A DNA stretch of 64,000 nt from Streptomyces capitiformicae (GCF_002214185.1 NZ_CP022161.1:558001-622000), one strand, 5' to 3'; shown: positions 53,626 to 61,769, counted from the stretch's first letter. Notes: generated by a model not told the origin, from the sequence alone. Program-made: numbers and translations.

Positions 53626-54402
53626 CTACGAACCCGACCGTTCCTTGTCCGCCTGCTCCTTCTCGGCCTTGGCGAGCGCCGCCCTGGCGGCCTTGCCGGC
53701 TTCCTTCTCGGCCTTGGCCGCGTCCGCGATCTGCCGCTTGGCGGCGGTCGCGTACATGTCGACGTACTCCTGGCCGGAGAGCTTCATGATCTCGTACATG
53801 ACCTCGTCGGTCAGCGCCCGCAGGACGAAGCGGTCGTGCTCCATGCCCTGGTAGCGGCTGAAGTCGAGGGGCGTGCCGATACGGATGCCGGGGCGCATCA
53901 CCTTCGGCAGGACCTTGCCCGGCGGCTGGATCTTCTCGGTGTCGATCATGGCGACGGGGATGACGGGCGCGCCGGTGGCGAGGGCCACGCGGGCCAGGCC
54001 GCCGGGCTTGCCGCGGTAGAGGCGGCCGTCGGGCGAGCGGGTGCCCTCGGGGTAGATACCAAACAGCTCGCCGCTCTCGATGACCTGTATGCCGCTCTTG
54101 ATGGCGGCCTCCCCCGCGCCGCGCGCGCCGGAGCGGTCCACCGGGAGCTGGCCCACGCCCTTGAAGAAGGCCGCCGTCAGCTTGCCCTTGACGCCGGGCG
54201 TGGTGAAGTACTCGGCCTTCGCGATGAAGGTGACCTTGCGGTCGAGCACCGCGGGCAGGAAGAAGGAGTCCGAGAACGAGAGGTGGTTGCTCGCCAGGAT
54301 CGCCGCGCCCTCGGCCGGAATGTTCTCCAGGCCTTCCACCCAGGGCCGGAAGGTGACCTTCAACGGTCCCCCGACAGCGACCTTCATCGCGCCATACAAC
54401 AA
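53626..54402 (-). CDS. 1-acyl-glycerol-3-phosphate acyltransferase family protein (PlsC-like)
   Basis: Membrane-associated acyltransferase (258 aa) for phospholipid synthesis. The catalytic H-x4-D motif is His40 to Asp45 (ASNHLSFSDSFFLP), the substrate motif is FGIYPEGTRSPDGRLYRGK, and the downstream VIPVAMIDT block is conserved. A Lys/Ala-rich C-terminal helix of about 40 residues follows. A TTG at 54402 is the likely start, seven bases after GAGAGG; an ATG at 54387 is the alternative. The M. tuberculosis counterpart is Rv2182c. Confidence 0.93.
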   Translation of the reverse strand: MLYGAMKVAVGGPLKVTFRPWVEGLENIPAEGAAILASNHLSFSDSFFLPAVLDRKVTFIAKAEYFTTPGVKGKLTAAFFKGVGQLPVDRSGARGAGEAAIKSGIQVIESGELFGIYPEGTRSPDGRLYRGKPGGLARVALATGAPVIPVAMIDTEKIQPPGKVLPKVMRPGIRIGTPLDFSRYQGMEHDRFVLRALTDEVMYEIMKLSGQEYVDMYATAAKRQIADAAKAEKEAGKAARAALAKAEKEQADKERSGS

Positions 54403-54602
54403 CCGAGTGCCTCTCTGTGGTCTGTAGATCAGACCTTAACCCGGACGGCTGAGGAAGAAGCCGATGCCCCGGCTGGTGCCGGGCCACCGGCCGACTCCCC
54501 CCCACCGGCCCTCCGCCGCCTCCCCGGCGGCCGAAGCCCCTGGTCGGTGTCAGTGCGGTCGCGTACGGTGAAGCACACCCGGACTCGTTTCACACCCTTC
54601 TC

Positions 54603-55568
54603 ATGAACAGGAGACCGAACGTGCCGGTCCTTCCTGGAGCCGAGCCCTACCGCCACGAGGGCGGTGAGGTGGGAGTCCTCCTGTGCCACGGCTTCACCGG
54701 TTCCCCGCAGGCGCTGCGCCCCTGGGCCGAGTACCTCGCCGGGCGCGGCCTGACCGTCGCGCTGCCGCTGCTGCCGGGGCACGGCACGCGCTGGGAGGAG
54801 CTGCGGGTCACCGGTTGGCAGGACTGGTACGCGGAGGTGGACCGCGAGCTGCGCGCCCTGTGCGAGCGCTGTGCGCATGTCTTCGTCGCGGGGCTGTCCA
54901 TGGGCGGCGCGCTTGCGCTGCGGCTGGCCGCGAAGCACGGAGGCGCGGTCGGCGGCGTCGTGCTCGTCAACCCCTCCAACAAGGTGCACGGCCTGGCCGC
55001 GCACGCCCTCCCTCTGCTGCGGCACCTCGTCCCCACGACCAGGGGAATCACGGGCGACATCGCGAAGGAGGGCGTCGAGGAGCTGGGCTACGACAGGGTG
55101 CCGCTGCACGCGGCGCACTCGCTGCGGACCTTCCTGCGGCTCGTCGACGGCGAGCTGCCCCAGGTGACACAGCCATTGCTGCTGCTGCGCAGCCCGGGGG
55201 ACCATGTGGTGCCGCCCGCCGACTCCGAGCGCGTCCTCGGCCGGGTGTCCTCGACGGACGTCACGGAAATCCTGCTGGAACAGAGCCACCATGTCGCGAC
55301 GTTGGACCATGACGCGGACCGGATCTTCGAGGAAACCCACACGTTCGTCACCCGTCTTGTGAGGGAGTCCGGGGCAGGATCCGTACGTCAGTCCGATAGA
55401 GGATCCGAGGAGCGGTCGGGGGCGGGTGCGGGATCCGACGAGAGGTCGGGAGCCGGATCCGACGAGGAGTCCGGTGCGGGATCCGACGAGAGGTCCGGTT
55501 CCGTGTCCGGTGAGCAGTCCGGTGCGGGATCCGTGAGGCAGAGGGAAGGGACGGCCACTGGTGGCTGA
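54603..55568 (+). CDS. Alpha/beta-hydrolase (carboxylesterase-like) with repeat tail
   Basis: A 321-residue hydrolase. The oxyanion turn is LLCHGFTGSPQ, the nucleophile is in VAGLSMGGALAL, the acid is in SPGDHVVPP and the catalytic His in QSHHVATLDHD; the core resembles the Est30/monoacylglycerol lipase type. The last 70 residues are eight-residue repeats of GSDERSGA type, absent from most relatives. ATG at 54603. Its end overlaps the next gene by eight bases, so they form an operon. Confidence 0.9.
   Translation: MNRRPNVPVLPGAEPYRHEGGEVGVLLCHGFTGSPQALRPWAEYLAGRGLTVALPLLPGHGTRWEELRVTGWQDWYAEVDRELRALCERCAHVFVAGLSMGGALALRLAAKHGGAVGGVVLVNPSNKVHGLAAHALPLLRHLVPTTRGITGDIAKEGVEELGYDRVPLHAAHSLRTFLRLVDGELPQVTQPLLLLRSPGDHVVPPADSERVLGRVSSTDVTEILLEQSHHVATLDHDADRIFEETHTFVTRLVRESGAGSVRQSDRGSEERSGAGAGSDERSGAGSDEESGAGSDERSGSVSGEQSGAGSVRQREGTATGG
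55375..55545 (+). repeat. 24-bp tandem repeats encoding GSDERSGA octapeptides
   Basis: About six imperfect copies of a 24-bp unit beginning GGATCCGACGAG within the 3' end of the hydrolase gene. The frame is preserved. Several units include a BamHI-like GGATCC. Confidence 0.85.
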
Positions 55569-56238
55569 GCACGACTCCGAGCGTGAGCCGGAGGAGAAGG
55601 GCGGGCCGCTCGGCGAGCGCCACGGTGACTCCTCGGGCGGCTCCGCGGGCGCCTCCTCCGGCGCGTCGCCGGGCAAGGAGCAGCACGTGCCGTTCGACGA
55701 GGACGCCGCGTGGCGGGCCATCGTCGCCGGGTTCGGCGAGGAGCCGCCGGACCCGCCGGGCGCCAAACCGTTCAAGTCGGTGGAGGACCTGGCGCTGCTC
55801 GAGGCCGAGCCGGACGACTCCGCGGACAAGTCCCCCGGCGACTCCTCCGACACCGCTGGGCCCGCGGCCCCGAAGCCGCTGGGCAGCTCGGTCGCGTTCG
55901 CGCCGGGCGTGGGCGTCGGTCCGCGCGACTACAGCGTGCCCGACCCCGTCGGCGAGGACACCGCCGAGGGCGACGACGAAGACGGCGACGAGGGCCACTT
56001 CGTACCGCCCGAGCCGCCCCCACTGCCCGAGGCCGACACGACCGCCAAGTTCGCCTGGCTGGGGGTGGTCGGCGGGCCGGTCCTGCTGCTGCTCGCCGTC
56101 CTGCTCGGCTGGGACATGACCTGGTGGCTCACCACCCTCGGCATCGGCGGCTTCCTCGGCGGCTTCGCCACGCTGGTGATGCGCATGAAGAACGACGACG
56201 AGGACGACGACGATCCGGGTCGGGGCGCGGTCGTCTGA
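55561..56238 (+). CDS. Acidic membrane protein with two C-terminal membrane segments
   Basis: A 225-residue protein, unrecognised. The first 160 residues are Ser/Gly/Pro/Asp/Glu-rich and mostly disordered, with one conserved-looking segment DEDAAWRAIVAGFGEEPPD. Two membrane segments follow at about 168-188 and 190-210, and a short acidic tail (NDDEDDDDPGRG). GTG start at 55561 lies within the hydrolase gene. The hydrophobic pair at the end suggests a tail-anchored protein with most of its mass in the cytoplasm. Confidence 0.82.
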   Translation: MAEHDSEREPEEKGGPLGERHGDSSGGSAGASSGASPGKEQHVPFDEDAAWRAIVAGFGEEPPDPPGAKPFKSVEDLALLEAEPDDSADKSPGDSSDTAGPAAPKPLGSSVAFAPGVGVGPRDYSVPDPVGEDTAEGDDEDGDEGHFVPPEPPPLPEADTTAKFAWLGVVGGPVLLLLAVLLGWDMTWWLTTLGIGGFLGGFATLVMRMKNDDEDDDDPGRGAVV

Positions 56239-56241
56239 CTT

Positions 56242-56455
56242 CTAGGTCCTGTCGTCAAACTCCCGTCGTCGCCCGAAGGGCGGCCGCGCGGCGTCAGGTG
56301 CGTGCTCTCGGCGTGCCGGGCGGAAGGCCTCGTACTGGATGTACTTGGGCTTTCGCCCGGTGCGGCGGTGGGGCCCCTCCCGCTCGAGCGAAGCCGAGAG
56401 TGGGGGAGCGTGCATGGCGTCGCGCGGCAGACGGGAGTTTGGCGACAGGGCCTAG
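56242..56455. mobile_element. MITE-like element with 26-bp terminal inverted repeats
   Basis: A 214-bp non-coding segment bounded by 26-bp inverted repeats (56242-56267 and 56430-56455), 24 of 26 positions identical, starting CTAGGYCCTGTCGYCAAACT. An internal hairpin, CTCCCGCTCgagcgaagcc.. to GAGAGTGGGGGAG, lies near 56377-56408. No transposase is inside. The right end contains the stop codon of the endonuclease-like gene. Similar ends are frequent in Streptomyces genomes as I recall; a donor IS element would be needed to move it. Confidence 0.8.
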
Positions 56456-57207
56456 GACGCGGCGGGCACTCTGAGGGCGGCCAGGACCGGGAGGTGGTCC
56501 GTGGCCGCCCTCAGGTCGTGCTCGGTGATTCCGGGGTGGTCGAGGGGGACCCCGCAGCCGAGGACCTCGATGCCGGGCGTGGCCAGGATCGCGTCGATGC
56601 GCTGATGGGGGTCGGCGGGGGTGGAGGTGTACTCGCTGCCCCAGGGGGACGTGGTCCAGCAGTCCTGGAGTTCGGTGGCGAGGCGTTGGAACGTGCGGCC
56701 GTTCGGGCGTTCGTTGAGGTCGCCGCCCGCGACGGCGTGCTCCACGCCCAGCCCGGCGAGGCGGTCGAGGAGCATGCCGCCCTGCTCGTACCGCTCGTCC
56801 TGCTGGAGGGAGAGGTGGCAGGACAGGACGCCCAGGCGGGCCCGGCCGAAGCGGACCACTGCCGTGGCGAAGCCGCGTCGGTGCAGGCCGGGGGTGAGCG
56901 GCAGGAGGATGTCCTCAGCGCGTTCGACGGTGGCTCGGAGGCTGCACAGCAGGGCCGGGCCGGAGGCGGTGGCGCCGCCGGAGAGGGTGACCAGGCCGGA
57001 GGTCGCGGCCAGCCGCGCGAGCTTTTTGCGCCAGCGGAAGAAGCGGGGTGCCTCTTGGATGAGGACCAGGTCGGGAGTGCAGGCCGCGATGACACGGGCC
57101 AGGGCTGCCGTGTCGTCCCTCATGGAGCGGATGTTGTAGCTGAGGACGCGGATGGTTGCCGAACCGTCGGGTTCGGTACCGGAGTTGGGGAGCGGCGGCG
57201 TCGGCAT
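56452..57207 (-). CDS. Endonuclease/exonuclease/phosphatase-family protein
   Basis: A 251-residue DNase I-like fold protein. Family motifs: LSYNIRSM (metal-site Asn), LVLIQEAPRFF (Glu), VLSCHLSLQQDERYEQG, AVAGGDLNERPNG (Asp-Asn pair) and ATDHLPVLAAL (final Asp-His). Substrate cannot be read: nucleases, phosphodiesterases and phospholipases share the fold. ATG at 57207 is chosen since TACATT ends seven bases upstream; a TTG at 57216 is an alternative. The TAG stop lies within the inverted repeat of the MITE-like element. Confidence 0.85.
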   Translation of the reverse strand: MPTPPLPNSGTEPDGSATIRVLSYNIRSMRDDTAALARVIAACTPDLVLIQEAPRFFRWRKKLARLAATSGLVTLSGGATASGPALLCSLRATVERAEDILLPLTPGLHRRGFATAVVRFGRARLGVLSCHLSLQQDERYEQGGMLLDRLAGLGVEHAVAGGDLNERPNGRTFQRLATELQDCWTTSPWGSEYTSTPADPHQRIDAILATPGIEVLGCGVPLDHPGITEHDLRAATDHLPVLAALRVPAAS

Positions 57208-57214
57208 GTGGATC

Positions 57215-57220
57215 AATGTA
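57215..57220 (-). promoter_or_regulatory. -10 element (TACATT) for leaderless endonuclease-like gene
   Basis: TACATT on the minus strand ends exactly seven bases before the ATG at 57207, with no ribosome binding site. Confidence 0.6.
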
Positions 57221-57283
57221 CGTCGGGCTCGGGGCCTGAGCGCCTATCAGCTCGGGGGCTTCATCCATTGGCGTCTGCGGGTG

Positions 57284-57332
57284 CGCGGTGGCTTGTCGCG
57301 CAGTTCCCCGCGCCCCTGAAGGGGCGCGGGTG
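57284..57332. repeat. Dispersed intergenic hairpin element, copy C (short)
   Basis: The block CGCGCAGTTCCCCGCGCCCC near 57297-57316 is shared with copy B, but the internal part is deleted. The hairpin is reduced to a 10-bp stem: CCCGCGCCCC (57307-57316), loop TGAA, GGGGCGCGGG (57321-57330). It lies 27 bases after the glkA stop and should serve as its terminator. Confidence 0.85.
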
Positions 57333-57356
57333 GCATCCTGCGGTGAAAAGTCGCCC

Positions 57357-58310
57357 TTACATGATCGGGTCCGGCTCTCTCGCCAGGTCGGCCGCGCCCA
57401 CCAGGCCCGCCTCGTTGCCCAGTTGGGCGGCGATGACCTCGGCGACCGGACGCCAGTTGCCGCCTACGAGCCAGCGCTTGTAGGACTTGCGGATGGGGTC
57501 GAGGACCAGTTCGCCCTCGTCCGAGAGGCCGCCGCCGACAATGAACGCCGACGGGTCGAAGAGGGAGGCGAGGTCGGCGAGGCCGGCGCCGGCCCAGCGG
57601 GCGAGTTCGCGGTAGGAGTCGACGGCGACGGGGTCGCCCTGGCGGGCGGCCATGGAGATGTGCTTGCCCTCGATGCCGTCGGGGGTGCCGTCGCCCATGC
57701 CGAGGAGTATCTCGGCGTTCTCCGGGGTCGCGTTGGCGCGCTGCTTGGCGTAGCGCACGAGCGCACGGCCCGACGCGTACTGCTCCCAGCAGCCCTGGGA
57801 GCCGCAGCCGCACAGCAACCCGTCCGGAACCATCCGGATGTGTCCGAACTCGGCGGCCACGCCGTAGTGCCCGCGGCGCAGCTTGTTGCCGATGATGATG
57901 CCGCCGCCCAGGCCGGTGCCGAGGGTGATGCAGATGACGTTGCGGTGGCCCTTGCCGGCGCCGAACTTGTACTCGCCCCACGCGGCCGCGTTGGCGTCGT
58001 TCTCCACGACGACGGGGAGCTTGACGCGTGCTTCGACCTTTTCCTTCAGCGGCTCGTTGCGCCAGTCGATGTTGGGGGCGAAGTACACGGTCGACCGCTG
58101 CCGGTTGACATAGCCGGCGGCGCCGATGCCCACGCCGACGATGTCGTGCCCGGCTCGCGCGCCCTCGACGGCGGCGGCAATGGCGTCCACGATCCCCTCG
58201 GGCGTACCCGGGGTCGGCACCTTGTGGGTCGAGAGGATGTTGCCCTCCTCGTCGACCACGCCCGCCGCGATCTTGGTACCGCCGATGTCGACGCCGATGG
58301 TGAGTCCCAT
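57357..58310 (-). CDS. glkA: ROK-family glucokinase GlkA
   Basis: Phosphorylates glucose with ATP and, in Streptomyces, is also central to carbon catabolite repression. The 317-residue protein has the N-terminal ATP motif GVDIGGTKIAAGVVDEEG and the ROK zinc motif CGCGSQGCWEQYASG (three Cys plus the family His nearby). The catalytic Asp lies in VVVENDANAAAWGEYKFG. ATG at 58310 behind GAGGGA. The upstream neighbour at 58405 is conserved with glkA in streptomycetes. Confidence 0.96.
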   Translation of the reverse strand: MGLTIGVDIGGTKIAAGVVDEEGNILSTHKVPTPGTPEGIVDAIAAAVEGARAGHDIVGVGIGAAGYVNRQRSTVYFAPNIDWRNEPLKEKVEARVKLPVVVENDANAAAWGEYKFGAGKGHRNVICITLGTGLGGGIIIGNKLRRGHYGVAAEFGHIRMVPDGLLCGCGSQGCWEQYASGRALVRYAKQRANATPENAEILLGMGDGTPDGIEGKHISMAARQGDPVAVDSYRELARWAGAGLADLASLFDPSAFIVGGGLSDEGELVLDPIRKSYKRWLVGGNWRPVAEVIAAQLGNEAGLVGAADLAREPDPIM

Positions 58311-58404
58311 GAATCCCTCAGTTTCGGTCGAGCCCCGCTACGGCCAACCGTACCCGAGGGCCTGTCCCCGGACGCCCGTCGTCCGCCCGGCGGACAGCCC
58401 GGCG

Positions 58405-58914
58405 TCAGTCCAGGTCGATACGCTCGCCGGGGCCCGGATCGTCGCCCTCGTCCCGGCGTTCCCGGTGGGCGGTGTCACGGGTCGTCCAGCGTCGTTCCTG
58501 GGCCTCGACGGCCGAGCGGTACGCGGCGAGGAGTTCGCCTCCGGCGGCGGCGAGGTGGTCGAAGACGTCGGGGTTGCGTTCGATGACGGGTTCGACGGCG
58601 GCCTTGGCCTGGCGGACGACCTGGTTGACCATCTGCTGGGCCGCGCCGCCGGCCACCGCGCCGAACAGCGGCGACTGCAGACCGGAGAGCTTGCCGGCGA
58701 CGGTGTCGACCAGCTTGCGCAGCTCCTCGGCGGCCGAGCCCGGCGGGGGCCCGTACTTCGCGCGGCGGCGGGCCTTCTCCGCGGCGAGGTCCTCCTCGCA
58801 CGCCGTGGCCCAGGCGTCGGCGTCGGTCGCACGCACCCTGTCGTCAGCCGTGCGCTCGTCAGCCGAGCGCGCGTCCTCCCCGGCGGCATCGGACGTGGGG
58901 CGCTCTTCGCTCAT
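58405..58914 (-). CDS. DUF5304-type protein conserved upstream of glkA
   Basis: A 169-residue protein, mostly helical and charged. A disordered acidic N-terminus is followed by WATACEEDLAAEKARRRAKY and an amphipathic helical region with SGLQSPLFGAVAGGAAQQMV. It corresponds by position to S. coelicolor SCO2127, which has been reported to influence glucose kinase activity and carbon repression; its mechanism is not settled. No membrane segment is clear. ATG at 58914 behind AGGAG; it is probably co-transcribed with glkA. Confidence 0.85.
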   Translation of the reverse strand: MSEERPTSDAAGEDARSADERTADDRVRATDADAWATACEEDLAAEKARRRAKYGPPPGSAAEELRKLVDTVAGKLSGLQSPLFGAVAGGAAQQMVNQVVRQAKAAVEPVIERNPDVFDHLAAAGGELLAAYRSAVEAQERRWTTRDTAHRERRDEGDDPGPGERIDLD

Positions 58915-58971
58915 GGCGGACTCCTGCCTACGGTTCGTACCTTCGACGTTACCCGAACGGGGGTATCCGGT

Positions 58972-60159
58972 TCACCGACCCTGCGGCCACAACCGCGGGT
59001 CCGGCGCGAAGCGGATCCTCAGCTCGCCGTCCCTGAGGGCTGCGCCGTCGACCGTGCAGCGGCGCAGCGCGGACGGCAGCGGAACAATACGGCGGAACTG
59101 GCCCGCGGTGACGACCAACTCGTCACCGCGCCGGATGAGGTCCAGCTCGTCGCGTATGGCGCCGGGCAGCGGGACGTGCCAGACAAGCACCCCGTCGGGT
59201 GACCCGTCGCCGAGCCGGTCGACGACGGGCCACTCGACGCGGGCGGCAGCGCCGTGGATGTCGTCGACACCGGGTACGTCGAGGGCGGTGAGGTCGTCGG
59301 CGCCGCGCGGGTCACGGCCGAGGTGGGCGACCTCCCGTAGGGGACGGTCCTCCCGCCACTCCGCGAGGACCTTTCGCTGCTGGGCGACCAGGCCGCCGAG
59401 CCAGGTGTCGTGCGTGTTCTCCGGGAGGATCCGGTTGGCGATCAGCGCCTCCACGGGCAGGGCGCGCAGGGCGAGGCCGACGCTCGCGACGCGCACGTGG
59501 TCGGCGCCGGCCGGGCCGGGCTCGGCGACCAGCCGTACGGTCGTGCCGGGGTCCTCGACGATCGCGGCGACGGCGGCCAGCTCGACGTCCCAGCGGGCCG
59601 CCGTCTCGTACAGCCACTCCGCGGGCATCGGCACCCCGGCCAGCCGGCCGAGGACCGGCCGCAGCGCCCGGGCCGCCTGCCGCTCCGCCGGCAGCAGCCG
59701 CCGCAGATAACGCCGCAGCTCCTCCGGCAGCCCGAGCAACGCGAGTGCCTGCGGCGCGGGCGGCAGGTCGACGACGACCAGGTCGTACGCCTCGGACAGC
59801 GCGGCATCACGCAGCGCCCGCAGCAACGCCAGCTCCTCGGCACCGGGGAGGGGCGTGAGCTCCTCGGCGTCCAGCCGACCGGCCCCCAGCAGATCGAGCA
59901 CCGACGCCGCCCGCGCCTGAAACGCGACGAGGTCCTCCCGGAAGTCCGCCGCGGCGTCGGGCCGCCAAGCGGTGAGCTCCGGTGCGACCCGTACGGGCTC
60001 GGCGCCCGTGCCCACCCCCAGCACGGCCCCCAGACTGTCCGTCCGGTCCGCGCTCAGCACAAGCGTGCGGGCTCCCTCTCGGGCCGCCTTGAGCGCGGTG
60101 GCCGCAGCAACCGTCGTACGGCCGCTGCCGCCTTGCCCGGTGATCAGGATGGTGCGCAT
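58972..60159 (-). CDS. ArsA-family ATPase with altered P-loop
   Basis: A 395-residue ATPase of the ArsA/GET3-like group. The P-loop is ILITGQGGSGRTTVAAATAL; both lysines of the KGGxGK deviant Walker A motif are replaced (Gln and Arg14). The DLVVVDLPPAPQAL segment is the A' motif equivalent, and the C-terminus (ELVVTAGQFRRIVPLPSAL) is the Hsp20-like ArsA domain. The CxxC and arsenite cysteines are missing, so arsenic transport is unlikely. ATG at 60159 has TACCGT eight bases upstream and no ribosome site. The M. tuberculosis counterpart is Rv2184c. Confidence 0.9.
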   Translation of the reverse strand: MRTILITGQGGSGRTTVAAATALKAAREGARTLVLSADRTDSLGAVLGVGTGAEPVRVAPELTAWRPDAAADFREDLVAFQARAASVLDLLGAGRLDAEELTPLPGAEELALLRALRDAALSEAYDLVVVDLPPAPQALALLGLPEELRRYLRRLLPAERQAARALRPVLGRLAGVPMPAEWLYETAARWDVELAAVAAIVEDPGTTVRLVAEPGPAGADHVRVASVGLALRALPVEALIANRILPENTHDTWLGGLVAQQRKVLAEWREDRPLREVAHLGRDPRGADDLTALDVPGVDDIHGAAARVEWPVVDRLGDGSPDGVLVWHVPLPGAIRDELDLIRRGDELVVTAGQFRRIVPLPSALRRCTVDGAALRDGELRIRFAPDPRLWPQGR

Positions 60160-60352
60160 GAACGTGAACGGTATCCGAGCGGGCGCCCGGCGCGGGCGCG
60201 GACCGGGGCGGGGTCACGCATCCCGGCGCGGACAGGGCGCCGCCGCGCCACCCGTACCGCGCGAGAGCAACCACATCCCACCCGCAGTCGCGCCCCACCA
60301 CATCGCAGCGAGCCAGTGGACGATGGGGCGCCCCTCACCAACATGGCGAGAC

Positions 60353-60396
60353 GGGCGGGCGGGCGGGTGGGTGGGTGAGTGGGTGAGTGGGCGATC
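60353..60396 (+). other. G-quadruplex-forming repeat (GGG runs with single-base loops)
   Basis: Six consecutive GGG runs separated by single bases (GGGCGGGCGGGCGGGTGGG and on), then GTGAGTGGGTGAGTGGGCG. It fits a canonical intramolecular G4 on the plus strand and lies between the ArsA-like and SRPBCC genes, ending at the SRPBCC stop. The rest of the gap (60160-60352) shows no gene. Confidence 0.8.
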
Positions 60397-60835
60397 ACGC
60401 GCCCGACTCGACCCGCTTCTTCAGACCCGCCAGCGCCCGGTCGATAATGACCTTCTCCGCCTTGCGCTTGATCATCCCGAGCATCGGGATCTTCACGTCG
60501 ACGGTCAGCTGGTAGGTCACCTCGGTCACCCCGTCCCCCACCGGCTTGAGGATGTACGACCCGTCCAACGACCGCAGCATCTGCGACTTCACCAGCGTCC
60601 AGGACACTTCGTTCGCCCCGGTCCATGTGTACGCCAGCGTCTGGTCGTCCTTGATCGCCCCCGCGTCCATGACCAGTCGGACCTGCTCGGCCCGCCCCTG
60701 CTCATCCGTCCGGAGGACCTCCGCCTCCTTCACCTCACCCGTCCAGTCCGGGTAGCGGGCGAAGTCGGCGATCACTCCCATGACATCGGCCGCCGCAGCC
60801 TCGATCGTGATGCTCGAACTGGTGAATTCCGCCAT
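60395..60835 (-). CDS. SRPBCC (polyketide cyclase/START-like) family protein
   Basis: A 146-residue protein with the START-like fold, predicted to bind a hydrophobic ligand in a closed beta-barrel cavity. ADFARYPDWTGEVKEAEVL is the typical first strand/helix region, and GVTEVTYQLTVDVKIPMLG is the later strand region. ATG at 60835 behind GGAGGAG. The counterpart in M. tuberculosis is Rv2185c, again beside the ArsA-like gene; a link of ligand transfer to the ATPase is an inference from this pairing. Confidence 0.9.
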   Translation of the reverse strand: MAEFTSSSITIEAAAADVMGVIADFARYPDWTGEVKEAEVLRTDEQGRAEQVRLVMDAGAIKDDQTLAYTWTGANEVSWTLVKSQMLRSLDGSYILKPVGDGVTEVTYQLTVDVKIPMLGMIKRKAEKVIIDRALAGLKKRVESGA

Positions 60836-60914
60836 CGCCGTGGCTCCTCCAGAGACGGTCCGGTGAGGGAGGGTGGTGCGCACGTATGTGCAGCGTGAAG
60901 GCTACCGCGCGCGC

Positions 60915-61712
60915 TCACCACTCCAGCACCCACGGCTTCCCGCTCCCCGCGAAGTGCCCCACGTTCACGCACTCCGTCGCTCCGATCCGCATCCGCCGGG
61001 CCAGCGGCTGGTGGACATGTCCGAAGAGTGAATACCGGGGCCGTGTACGACGGATCGCCTCCAGCAGCGCCCGGCTCCCCCGCTCGAAACGCCGCGCCAC
61101 CGTGTCGTAGACGAGTTCCGGCACCTCCGGCGGGATGTGCGTGCACAGCACGTCCACCTCCCCCACCGCCTCGATCTTCGCCGCGTACTCCTCGTCGCTG
61201 ATCTCGTACGGCGTCCGCATGGGAGTCCTGAGCCCGCCGCCCACGAACCCGAAGACCCACCCCCCGATCTCCACCCGTTCGCCGTCCAGCACGGTGGTCC
61301 CCTCACCGGCGTACTCCGGCCACAGCATCGGCATATCGACATTGCCGTACGTGGCGTACGTCGGCGTGGGAAACGCAGCGAACAGCTCGGCGTACTGCTT
61401 GCGCACCGCCTTCTCGATGACGGCGGCCCGGTCGCCGCCGACGCCCGCCCACAACCGGGTCCCCAGCTCACGCGCCTCCTCGAAGCGCCGGGCGGTGCGC
61501 AGCGCGACGAGCCGGCTCGCGTTCTCGGCGCCGAACAGGTCGGGGAAGATGCCGCGCGAGTGGTCGGCGTAGTCGAGAAAAAGGACCAGGTCACCGAGGC
61601 ACACCAGGGCGTCCGCGCCCTCGCCCGCCCGGGCCAGGTCGCGTGCGTTGCCGTGCACGTCGCTGACCACATGAATCCGTGTTGTGCGGGTGTCGCCCGG
61701 TGTGCCTGCCAT
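60915..61712 (-). CDS. Calcineurin-like metallophosphoesterase
   Basis: A 265-residue phosphoesterase. Metal-binding motifs are VVSDVHGNARDL (Asp-x-His), LVCLGDLVLFLDY (Gly-Asp), YGNVDMPML (Gly-Asn-x-Asp), CTHIPPEVPE (His) and FGHVHQPLARR (Gly-His-x-His). Substrate unknown; similar proteins hydrolyse phosphodiesters or nucleotides. The ATG at 61712 is preferred; TAGGCT eight bases upstream suggests a leaderless transcript. The upstream open frame is not part of the protein. Confidence 0.88.
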   Translation of the reverse strand: MAGTPGDTRTTRIHVVSDVHGNARDLARAGEGADALVCLGDLVLFLDYADHSRGIFPDLFGAENASRLVALRTARRFEEARELGTRLWAGVGGDRAAVIEKAVRKQYAELFAAFPTPTYATYGNVDMPMLWPEYAGEGTTVLDGERVEIGGWVFGFVGGGLRTPMRTPYEISDEEYAAKIEAVGEVDVLCTHIPPEVPELVYDTVARRFERGSRALLEAIRRTRPRYSLFGHVHQPLARRMRIGATECVNVGHFAGSGKPWVLEW

Positions 61713-61769
61713 GACGATCAAGCCTAGGCGTGTGCGGCATACGTGAACAGAGTCGATGGGTCCTGCGGT

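Noticed and set aside
54405..54505. MacS N-terminal extension through the acyltransferase gene
   Set aside because: The frame is open by chance; the membrane sensor begins at 53575, and the upstream sequence is the PlsC-like gene in another frame.
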